Of a stretch of DNA of 64,000 nucleotides, positions 1 to 9,202 are shown in pieces. The first letter of the stretch is position 1, and each line of letters starts with the position of its first letter. Origin of the DNA: Eleusine coracana subsp. coracana (Eukaryota > Streptophyta > Magnoliopsida > Poales > Poaceae); NCBI GenBank assembly GCA_032690845.1, contig CM064417.1, positions 19,064,501 to 19,128,500 of the forward strand, given 5' to 3'. A program made the position numbers and the translations under genes. The notes below the pieces were generated by a model. It had not been told where the DNA came from. It searched no databases and saw nothing but the letters and a program-made list of their open reading frames with translations.

Positions 1-15
1 AAGTGTGGGGGAGCT
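1..15 (+). other. Polypurine tract of element A
   Basis: A purine-rich run (GTGTGGGGGAG) sits immediately upstream of an LTR start (TGTTGAC). This is the plus-strand primer site expected at the 3' end of an LTR retrotransposon. The rest of element A lies left of the window. A similar run at 46789-46801 in Athila-type element H hints that A may also be Athila-like, but this is weak. Confidence 0.65.
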
Positions 16-315
16 TGTTGACGGTCCATAAGTGCTAAATATGACCGTCATTTGCTTGCATAAAAACTACAAAATAAATAACCAACTAGTGGTAGGAGTT
101 TATTACTAACAAATTGCACAAGTTTTGGTGATTATGTGTATGTAGGTGATTTACCATGGAGTATTAATAAAACACAAGTAATTAAGGGAGAAAACACACC
201 TTTAGCCAATCAGGAGAGAGCACATGGATTGAAGGGCACATCTAGGATGAGGACCCACCTGGCAGCCACGCTGAGGAAGCACAAGCCAGGAGGGCCCAGC
301 CACAGGTCGGCTGAC

Positions 316-1216
316 TGATGAGTACATCACACTCATGGATACACACAACAATCCTCCCACTAAGATGAAAGTTCATGTGCATCACCTGAAATTACAGGTG
401 AGATCGTTTCTAATGTTTTTATTATGTGGTTTTGAGAATAGATTGCTACCTAATAAATTAATTGTTGTTAGAAACCATGGAGATGATGATGAGATAGCTG
501 GGGAGGTGATTGGAGACGTGATGGGCCAGCAAGGACGTCCAAGCCAAGGTGGAGGCCCAATCAAAACCGACTTCGAGTCTGTTTCGGAGCCCAGGACCAG
601 TCTGCACTAAAACGGACGGCCAGGACGCATACGGACTCGAATTTGGACGTTCTATATATGCCTGGAAAGATAACGAAAAGAACTTTCCAACCCAACTGCT
701 CCCATGTCAAAATTCGTCCCGACTCGTTGAAAATCACCGAAACAAATCGACTTCCAGAATCTGTCCTGGTGCTGCGATACCGTAATCGGTCTTTGGGCCA
801 TGTATCGAGTTGAGCCCACTTAGGGCTGCGTCCAGGGGGTCTTGCACGACCCTAGGGTCCTCATATACAGCCGCCACCTCTTCACTAGGGTTTGGGTTTT
901 GCTTAGATCAATTCTGTTCATAAACAGTTTTGCCGTTCATCGGTTTGTGAGACCCCAACTTTGAGAGTTTAATCATACATCTGCAATTGTATTGCATTCT
1001 TCGTTGTTCTTGCTTGTGTTCTTGATTCGCAGGCAGGGATTAGCCTTCTCGGCGAGGTCAATCGTCTTTGGACGGTTGATAACCAGAGGAGACGTCGTGC
1101 TGCGATTGCGGGGTTTAGAACGTGCTGTTCTGAAGCCGGATCGATTTGTGTGTCGCCTCCGACCAAATCAACTTATCAAGAACCTTTTGGAAGATCGGGA
1201 ACCCTTGTTCACATCA
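316..1216 (+). mobile_element. Solo LTR of the D/O chromovirus family
   Basis: This 901 bp unit starts TGATGAGTACATCA and ends GTTCACATCA, matching the LTRs of D (8302-9202, 11698-12597) and of O (57642-58564) end to end. No primer site or internal region follows, so it is a solo LTR, the usual product of recombination between two LTRs. Positions 335-610 keep the roughly 91-codon frame that forms the C-terminal tail of the family's pol (begins MDTHNNPP, ends PRTSLH). The flanks CTGAC (311-315) and CCTAC (1217-1221) are not a clean target duplication. Confidence 0.85.
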
Positions 1217-1353
1217 CCTACCCCCCTAGGTCGGCCGACTCAGGCCTGCGCCCTTTTCTCCTGGGCTTGCACGTGGAGGCTCCTGGATGATCCCTGAAGG
1301 CGGTAGGCAGGGTCTTTCTTGGCGGTTACTCCCCTTTGCCGACTTATAGAGGT

Positions 1354-1361
1354 TATAAATA
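1354..1361 (+). promoter_or_regulatory. TATA box of element A LTR
   Basis: TATAAATA lies in the middle of the LTR, about 150 bp downstream of the nested solo LTR, at a plausible place for the U3/R border. It is a motif match only. Confidence 0.4.
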
Positions 1362-2069
1362 GGTGGGTGTGGCTTCACACTCACATACACAAGAAGAGAA
1401 ACACTTGAGCTCCACTCAAAAAAGTGAAGCACTACCTCCTTAGTGCTTAGAGAATAGGGAGAGAGTGAGGGGTAGTTCGGGGAAGTGCCGGCCTATCGGC
1501 ACTCTTCCCTAATCTTGTACCTCGACGGAGTCTTGCCATTTCAAGTAAGTCTTTAGGATTCTTCTATGGTATTGTTCCTTAAGATGTGCTGTTTACATGC
1601 TTACGGGTTCATCGTTCGTAATTGAATGCTGTAGTCTTTGATCAAGATTTGAGTAGTAATTCGTAGCATAGGCGTGGTGTCTAGGCTATATATTACCTTT
1701 GATTGCCGCGTGCTCCACGGATTGAAGAGATAGACGGCAGGTGGTGACAGCCCTATCTGTCCTTAGTAACCCTCCACGTTCGGGTATGTCGTAGAGCTGT
1801 AGATCGGAACGTCCTGGCAGACCAGGGGGAAGCCGGCGCCCGAAGTAAGCAGTAGTGTTCGACCTTACCTTGTCCTTGGTCTAATCCATCCTAGAATCCT
1901 CTCTACCCTCGCCTACCATATTCTTGTTGTCCCTGGACGAACCCGATTCTTTGATAGTCCACAGACGTTCCCCGTCAATTTCGATACCCTTGGAATACTC
2001 CTGGGTGAATGCTACTCCGACAGCCGTACTCTTGCGGTTTATTACCATGAGTGACCGCTGGAGTCAACA

Positions 2070-2586
2070 CAACAATCTTAACCCCCTAAGAATTTACATC
2101 AAGTGAATACAACAATTGCTTAGCTCTATCATTATCACTGTACACAAGGTTACCACAAGCTCGCAAGTTGCACACAATGGCTTCAAACCTATGAAAAGTG
2201 TCATCTAGTGACTCGCCAGGTTTTTGTGCAAAGGTTTGGTACTGTCTATTGTAAGAATTCTTACGCATAGACTTGACTTGATTGGTACCCTCATGGTACA
2301 TGCAAAGCTTTGCCCAAATGGCATGTGCAGTATCAAGGTGAGCAACACGGTCATGTTCATTCCTACCTAGAGCAGACAGCAGGATATTGACAGCTTTGGA
2401 GTTGTTCTCACACCTGGTTAACTCACCTACTAGCGCGGTGTTGAGGTCGTCCGGTATGTCGTAGTCCTGCTCCACGATCTCCCAAATTGCACGTCCTTGG
2501 ATTAAGAGAGATGCCTTGGTCCGTGACTTTCAGTAGGGAAAGTCCTCTCCATCGAACATCCAAAGCTTGACCGCATGCTTCTCCAT
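2070..2586 (-). pseudogene. Ty1/copia gag fragment (element B)
   Basis: Reading leftwards from an ATG at 2586 the frame gives a copia Gag N-terminal region of the UBN2/retrotran_gag_2 type. It has an MFDGEDFPY start, a long helical domain, and a segment with GESLDDTFHRFEAIV followed by RAKQLLYSLD. One in-frame TGA lies at 2532-2530, where a tryptophan is usual. The frame is cut at 2070 by the LTR of element A, so the nucleocapsid part and all of pol are missing. The upstream primer site and LTR (2633-3588) belong to the same element. The lineage is probably SIRE/Maximus, because F, which shares the LTR, has a SIRE-type RT. Confidence 0.8.
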
Positions 2587-2632
2587 GTCGCCTTCGGATC
2601 ACATAGCCGATGAAGGTCAACTAGTGATCAAA

Positions 2633-2649
2633 CCGGCTTTGATACCAAT
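2633..2649 (-). other. Primer binding site of copia element B
   Basis: On the minus strand TTGGTATCAAAGCC follows the LTR end directly. It resembles the initiator-Met tRNA primer site common in plant LTR elements (TGGTATCAGAGC), with one difference. Confidence 0.7.
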
Positions 2650-3588
2650 TGAAGGACCGAGAAGGCGACCAGAGGGTGGGTGAATGGGAGCCAATTAAAA
2701 TTCTTAACTAGAACTTTGCCTATATCCCAATTACAACCCGAACCAACCTCCAAACCGATCACCAAGGCCACACACACCAACTTGTGATGTGCTACCTTGA
2801 GGAGTGATCAACAACAACAGCAGAACACAGCGGAAACATAAGAGAACTGCAAAGATTCAATCAAGGATCCATAGAGGATTGTTTAGGCATGTCCTAGCAC
2901 CAACATCCCTCAAGAAATTCGTACCAAAACCCACTCAAAAACGAGATCGAAAATCACCATGAAAATAGTTTCGAAAATAGAGAAAAAGAGAAATTCAGGA
3001 TTCAAGGAGAGAGGAAGATCTTGGGCATGAACATAAATCTCATATCATAGAAACATGCTTACAAGATCCATGGGTACAAAGGCTAGGAAGCCACCCTCTT
3101 CCTCCTACTCTTTAGAAGAGCAAGAGATGTCTCTCACACACCCACTACTCTCCTCTTTACATGAAGCACTCTCCTAGCTCTTTAGAATGAAATCCTAACA
3201 CAAGGCTATATGCAGAGACACCTCTCCCACCAGCAACACCTCTCCTTATATAGGCTTAGGGGTTGTTCTAAAGACCATCCTACCCGTCATCTACAATACA
3301 CTACCACCTACAACAAGGGGCAAAACTTCCAACTCTTTTTCCTTGGCCCAAACGCCATCGAGCCCTTCACAACTTTGCTTCGCCTTGATGCAAGCTCTGC
3401 AATGGTGCCACGTGCACCTCCAATCGCCACCGATGATTTTGAGGCCCAAACCGGGAAACCGCCTTGCATGCTTCTCAAAGCGTAACTTCTCGATCTTGAC
3501 GCGTGTCACCTCGTCCCGTGATCCTCCTCGTCAGCAAGTCTCTCCCGCCTCTAGTCCATTGGACTCTTCTACTTGCACCGACGCCCGA
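2650..3588 (-). mobile_element. 5' LTR of copia element B, proximal part
   Basis: The minus-strand LTR ends with GGTCCTTCA at 2650, next to the primer site. It is cut at 3588 by element C; the sequence resumes at 19235 and fits when C and one CCCGA copy are removed. The same LTR occurs on the plus strand at 25245-26720, including the TATATAAG box (here 3246-3253), TTAATTGGCTCCCATTC near the end, and the segment about 900 bp upstream. Frames in it, such as 3291-3509, are LTR noise. Confidence 0.8.
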
Positions 3589-4292
3589 TGTAACACCCTA
3601 CTTTTTGCAATTTCTAAAAAAGATGCCAGTTTTTTAGCATTCAGGAGTTAATTAAATAACCTAGGACAAATTTATTTTCAAATAATTAATTTAATAATTG
3701 CATTTGCAAAGCATGTCAGTGTCCATGTAGAATTTTCTACATTTAGCATTTAGTTTATTTATTAAATAATTACTAGGAAGATTAGAAATGGAATTAGGAG
3801 AGGATTTGGGAAAAAAAAGGATTAGAAAAGAGAAAGAAAAGAGAGAAATAGAGCCTGGCCGAGATCCCCATTCTAGCCCACCTCGGAATCCCCCTCTCTC
3901 CCCCACCTTCCCTTTCTGGCCCAGCCAGCCCGCGAGGCCGGCAGCCCAGTCGGCCCCCACCCGAGCCGAAGGCGTAAACCAGGAAAACCACCACCTCCCC
4001 ACTCTCTTCTCTCACTGACAGTGGGCCTCGCCCGGTCATCCCCTACCTCCCGCCGATCCCGCCCCCTTTCCATTTTAGTGCTCCCCGTTCAAACCCGCGC
4101 CCACGCGCGCCCACCCCCAACACCATGTCTGTGATCGCCGTGCACTCCGTGTTCGTCTCCCCACCTTTACACAAATTCCCCCTCCCCCCCCCCCCCCCCT
4201 CGCCGCCACCGCCGTCAATTTTCGAAAAGCGCGCGATCGCCGGCCTCTATCCCCCGGTCGAATCCTGGTTATCCTAGCCTCCCCCCCCCTCT

Positions 4293-4299
4293 TATAAAA
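4293..4299 (+). promoter_or_regulatory. TATA box of element C 5' LTR
   Basis: TATAAAA is followed after about 100 bp by a consensus splice donor and then an acceptor, the layout expected of an LTR promoter with a spliced leader. In the 3' LTR the same position reads CATAAAA (about 16634), so only the 5' copy keeps a consensus box. Confidence 0.5.
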
Positions 4300-4920
4300 C
4301 CCGAGCCATCGGCCTCCCCATGCACACCCATCCTCTCCGCACTCGACCCCTCCTCCTTCTTTCACGCCTACGCTGCCGCGAGCCGTCTCTTCTTCGTCGC
4401 CAGTAAGTTCCGTCGTCGCCGCCAATTTGTTTTCCCTCGACACCCTCGGCTCCAATTGATCGGTCCCTCCGCATCGCAGGTCGACTAGCAGACTCCGGAG
4501 CTGCTTCCCGACCCTTGCGGGTGCCGAACAACCCCTCCTCGCCATCACCAACGACCCGGAGCCACCACCTGGCGTTGCTAGCCCCTCCTCGGCCACCAGC
4601 ACCCGTCGCGATCCCCCTCGGTGAGACCCCGTGTCCCCCTCTCCCCTCTGGACCCCTCCCGGCCGAGCTCCGACCATCGGAACGCCGCCTCCGACGAGCT
4701 TCAGCGAGCTCTGCCACGCACCGCCGTGCCGGCAGCCGGCAACCCCGCCTCCCCCTTGTTTAAACCCTGGCCGTTGGATCTCGATCCAACGCGCCAGAAG
4801 GGGTATGTAATCGGTCCACTGTGGACCAGTGGACCATGGGTCCACAGAACCCATAGACCCGGTCCACGGGGTTTTAGATTTAAATTAATTCGTTTAATTC
4901 TTAGATATTGCTAGCTTTTT

Positions 4921-5300
4921 GCATTTAGGCCCCTATGCTTAGATTAAATTAGATTTATGCCCCTGTTTTTGTGCAAAAGCTTTAGAAATTTGTACTTAAG
5001 CCCCTGAATTTCACAAAAATTATTTTAGCACTATATTTTAATAGAAACACCCCTATACTTTACTAAAATTATTGTTTTCACCTTGTAGATTTACAAAAAC
5101 ACCCCTAGACTTAATTTTAATTATATTTCAGTCCTATCTTTTTACACCTTAGCCCCTGAACTTCTTGAAAATTACATTTCAGTCTCTGGATTTTATTATA
5201 GGTTATTAAAACCCTGTTATTTTGCAGAATAGTCCCTGTAGTGTTCTGAAATTTACCTTTTAGCCCCCAAGCTAGCCTGATTTTACTGTTTTACCCCTAG
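4921..5300 (+). repeat. Degenerate short-period array in element C LTR
   Basis: About 14 variants of a unit built on AGNCCCTGNACTT followed by an AT-rich stretch (AAATTNNATTTT) recur at spacings of 20-50 bp, averaging near 28 bp. The copy at 17275-17650 in the 3' LTR is collinear. A related array is in the LTR of element L (about 49005-49590). Confidence 0.6.
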
Positions 5301-6867
5301 GACTTCAACTAGGCATAACTTTTTACTCGTAACTCCAAATTAGGTGATTCTTGCGCCAAATTTCTCGTAGCATCATAATCTTTGCATTCATTTCATTTAC
5401 ATATTGTTTTTCCACTATTGCATGGCTGTGTGTTGAATTGGTATGCAATTGCTTGTATTGGTACTATTATACGTAAAGACGAGCATACACAAGGACCACC
5501 CTACGAGGATATCCACAAGCAGGAATTTGAAGTCTTAGAGCAGCCTCCCACGCAGGACGAAGGCAAGTGTCCTTGATGCATCTTGTACCTATTATAATGT
5601 TTATTGTAGAATTGCATGCTTGTATCAATTGATTGGGAACCTATTGTTAGGGTTTTCCTAGTATTGCATTATCCTTTTCCTTGTCGCCTTGAACTAGTTG
5701 GTTGGTTGGTTGTGGGTAGATAATGCTTAGGTTGCTTGTGGGATGTGGGGTTAATATTAATCTTGGTTAATAAACAGTATCACTTGGGAAATGATTGTTA
5801 ATTCTTTTAGCAACATGGACTTAGGGATCTATGCAAGCCGAATGGAATGGATGTGGTGCTGTGAGCACATGGTTGGTGGTGGTAGGCTTGTTGTAGATCC
5901 TAGGAACTGGTTCTTGGAGCGATAACCCAGGAAAACAGTGCCATCACAAGACCGATATGGGTGAGGCTTGGCCTAGTAATTAGGTGTTCTCCCAGTGTTG
6001 GTGCAGCATTTGGTGGAGCGAGGAATAGAAGTCAAGAGAGGATTGTCCTTGTATCCAAATGGCTCAAGAGGGGGCTCCTGGGGTGATGAGCTGCTTGATG
6101 AGCGGCTATCACTTATGGACAGGCGTGGAACCTTAGTGGCTAGTATGTACTGGAAGACCCTTTGGAAAAGCCTCGTAGTGAAACCCTGCCACACACCACA
6201 GGAAGTGTGTAATGTGGGTCGCGTCCATGGGCACAAAGGGAATCACGACTTGTGGGTAAAGTGGTACAAACTCTGCAGAGTATCAAACTATCATGATAGT
6301 CGTGTTCACAGTCACGAGCGGCCTGGAGTCCTCACAAGATTAGTTGGGTATGGATTGGCTTGGTTGGGATGGTTGGATGGATTGGGACTTGGCTTGGATA
6401 TCACCTTGTGGATTTATGGTTGGGATGACCCCACATAGTAAATAGGATGCTTAGATTAATTAAAAGCTTATGCAATAAGCCCCTATAAGCCTTTCTTGTC
6501 TATAGCCACATGTCATCTTTTTCCCACACTTGCTGAGTACGACACATACTCACCCTTGCTATATTATATCGCTGCTCAGCCACAGGAGAAGGTTGGGACC
6601 ACTATGAAGACGATGGAGGCGAGTACTAGGTGATGGTCCACCAGTTAGTGCCTGTGGAGTCGTGGGACGTCTACGTTAGTTTATTTCTGCTGTTTTGATG
6701 TACTTTTCTTTTAGACCTACGGATCCTTATTCTGTTTACATCCTAATTAAAGGATATGGATACTTATTCTGTTTACCATTAATGATGTACCGTATGTGTG
6801 TGAAACTTGATCCTGGGCACACGTACGGCTGCACCTGTTTTGCTTCTTAAAATGGGTGTGACAGAAG

Positions 6868-6882
6868 TGGTATCAGAGCCAT
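6868..6882 (+). other. Primer binding site of element C
   Basis: TGGTATCAGAGCC begins four bases after the 5' LTR end and matches the initiator-Met tRNA 3' end used by many plant gypsy elements. Positions 6883-7059 are an AT-rich leader without a recognisable feature, ending in TGTAG just before the gag ATG. Confidence 0.85.
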
Positions 6883-7059
6883 ATCGACTGTTGGACGTCA
6901 GCCTAGTTAGCAATGGATGAATTAGGGACATTATTTTGTTTTACGCCTATACAAACTATTTTATCAAAGAAAATTATTATTCTTATTGTTTTTCTTATTT
7001 TACCTTTCCAATTTTCTTTTCACCATTTTGTACTCATCCCTTGTATTTCAAAAATGTAG

Positions 7060-8301
7060 ATGGCCCGCACCAAGTTAACCGCTCGTAAGGCTATATCTGG
7101 AGTTCACTATGGATGCCTTGCCCCTCGGCGTATTCGAAAGGAAGCAAGTGAGGAGGTAACTCAACCAGAACGTGAGAAGACCCCGCTGACTCACAAGGAG
7201 CATCCAAAGGCACCACAGGAAGACCCCATGGAGGAAGAAGAAGAGCAGGAGCCTAAAGAACAGGAGCAAGCAAGATCCTGAGGAGCACCAAGTGGAAGAA
7301 GACCCTGAAGCACCAGAAAACCCTGAAGACCCTGAAGGCAGTGATGATGACTCAGAGAATCAAGACAAGAACCCCGTCATCCGCCAGGCCGAGAAGTACC
7401 ACTCTTTTGGACAAGAAGGTGAAACTTTCTCCAAGACCCTACGAAAGCTACTTGAGAGGATCGGCATCAACAACAGGCCACAATACTTCCTCAAGAAGAT
7501 GGATCGCCCTTTCCATGAGGAGTGGACAGCAGAGGTCAACATCTACGATGACGACCGCATCATATCTACTCATCGTGACCGCACCCCTAGGGCTACACGT
7601 GGAGCCGCGGTGGATGCCGCTGCTTGGAAGGCTCTCACTAGCCTCTGCTACACTCATCGCCATGGGATAGCGAAGACAAACTTTGCCCACATTCCCCGTC
7701 GGAAGCCAGGCACGGGGAAGTACAATGCTGCTCCTCTAGAATGGTATGTGAGCACTAGGGAGATGGATGAGACCCAGGGAGTTGCCGTGGACTTAAGCCA
7801 CACTGTGGAAGCCTTACAGAAGGAAAACCACACTCTTCGAAAGCTGCTTCGTGATGTATAGGCTTATCTGAGGCGTGATCATCGGGTTAAGGAGAGTTCC
7901 TAAGGAAAACCACACTTTGGGTGCCATACAGCAGAATCACAACACCCCACCACCTCCACCTCCACCCGAGAATAGGTTAGGAGAGTTCCTAAGGACTAGG
8001 CCACCTACCTTCTCCCAGTCCAAGGATCCTATGGAGGCTGATGATTGGCTCAAGGCAGTAGAGAAGAAGCTGATGATCGCCCAGTGCAATGATCGAGAGA
8101 AGGTCCTCTTTGCAGCTCATCAATTGTTTGGTGTAGCCGCAGACTGGTGGGAAGCCTATTGTAATGCTCATGCTGATGTGGAGTCCATTACCTGGAATGA
8201 GTTCAAGGCTAGCTTTCGTACTCACTATGTCCCTACAGGCATCAAGATGCTGAAGAGGCAAGAGTTCCAAGATTTGAGGCAGGGAAGCATGTCAGTGAGT
8301 G
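7060..8301 (+). pseudogene. Element C gag, 5' part, with histone H3-like N-terminus
   Basis: The ATG at 7060 opens MARTKLTARKAISG. Eight of the first nine residues after Met equal the histone H3 tail (Q5 is Leu; K4 and K9 are kept), and APRR follows at residues 21-24. A strongly acidic stretch comes next (EEEEEQEPKEQE, later DPEGSDDDSEN). A frameshift near 7240 moves the frame to 7242-7861; a TAG at 7859 and another shift lead to 7875-8301. The last part holds the retrotransposon Gag capsid domain (DWLKAVEKKLM to TWNEFKASFRTHYVP). The frame is cut at 8301 by element D and resumes at 12603. A proline-rich linker (7 Pro) is near 7945. Confidence 0.85.
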
Positions 8302-9202
8302 TGATGTGAACAAGGGTTCTCAATCTTCCAATAGGTTCTGATAATCTTGATTAAAGCGGAGGCGATACACAAATCGATCTGGCTTCCAAACGACACGTTC
8401 TGAACCCCGCAATCGCAGCACAACGTCTCCTCTGGTTATCAACCGTTCAAGAATGATTGACCTCACCGAGAAGGCTTATCCTTTCCTGCAAATCAAGAAC
8501 ACAAGCAAGAACAAAGAAGAATGCAACCAAATTTGCAAGTATACGATGAATCTCACAAGTTGGAGTCTCACAAACCGATCAAACGGCAAAACTAATATCA
8601 ACAGAATAATCTAAGCAAAACCCCAAACCCTAATGAAGAGGTGGCAGCTGTATACGAGGACTCTAGGGTCGTGCAAGACCCCCTGGACGCAGCCCTAAGT
8701 GGGTTCAACTCGATACATGGCCCAAAGACCGATTACGGTGTCGCAACACCAGGACAGATTTTGGAAGTCGATTTGTTTTAGCGATTTCTGATGGATCGGG
8801 ACGAATTTTGACATGGGACCAGATGGGTTGGAAAGTTCTTTTCGTTATCTTTCCATACATATATAGAACGTCCCAATCCGAGTCCGTATGTGTTCTAGGC
8901 ATCCGTTTTAGTGCAGACTGGTCCTGGGCTCCAAAACAGACTTGAAGTCGGTTTTGATTGGGCCTCCACCTTGGCTTGGACGTTCTTGCTGGCCCATCAC
9001 GTCTCCAATCACCTCCCCAGCTATCTCATCATCATCTCCATAGTTCCTAACAATAATTAAGTTATTAGGTAGCAATCTATTCTTAAAACCATATAATAAA
9101 AACATTAGAAACGATCTCACCTGTAAATTCAGATGATGCACATGAACTTTCATCTTAGTTGGAGGAGTGTTGTGTGTATCCATGGGTGTGATGTACTCAT
9201 CA
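8302..9202 (-). repeat. 3' LTR of element D
   Basis: It matches 11698-12597 along its length with scattered substitutions (several percent by eye, so the insertion is not very recent). The pol reading frame of D continues about 99 codons into this LTR, ending at 8908. Confidence 0.92.

Larger units (their letters stand above)
16..2069 (+). mobile_element. 3' LTR of LTR retrotransposon A, split by a solo LTR
   Basis: The ends are perfect short inverted repeats, TGTTGAC at 16-22 and GTCAACA at 2063-2069, and a polypurine tract precedes the left end. Without the 901 bp insertion at 316-1216 the LTR is about 1.15 kb. Just inside the left end is another inverted pair, GACGGTC and GACCGTC. A TATAAATA box lies at 1354. 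No coding capacity is credible. The expected 5 bp target duplication on the right is 2070-2074 (CAACA); its partner is outside the window. It interrupts the copia gag of element B. Family not recognised. Confidence 0.7.
3589..6863 (+). repeat. 5' LTR of element C
   Basis: This 3275 bp LTR is matched along its length by 15952-19229. It has an AT-rich start, a GC-rich segment with polyC runs (about 3850-4860), a TATAAAA box at 4293, splice-like signals (a GTAAGTT donor near 4401, a CATCGCAG acceptor near 4479), a degenerate short-period repeat at 4921-5300, and an end in TGTGACA. The long frames in the GC-rich part (for example minus strand 4075-4854) are not kept in the other LTR and are rejected as genes. 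Confidence 0.92.

Noticed and set aside
4075..4854. 259-codon minus-strand ORF and overlapping frames in GC-rich DNA
   Set aside because: It lies in the GC-rich part of element C's LTR. The equivalent region of the other LTR (16450-17222) does not keep the same frame, and composition explains the lack of stops.
5995..6438. 147-codon ORF
   Set aside because: It is inside the LTR of C and broken in the second LTR copy.
6868..6882. tRNA-like sequence TGGTATCAGAGC, also at 51461 and variants elsewhere
   Set aside because: Only the 12-18 bases complementary to a tRNA 3' end are present next to LTR ends. These are primer sites, not tRNA genes.
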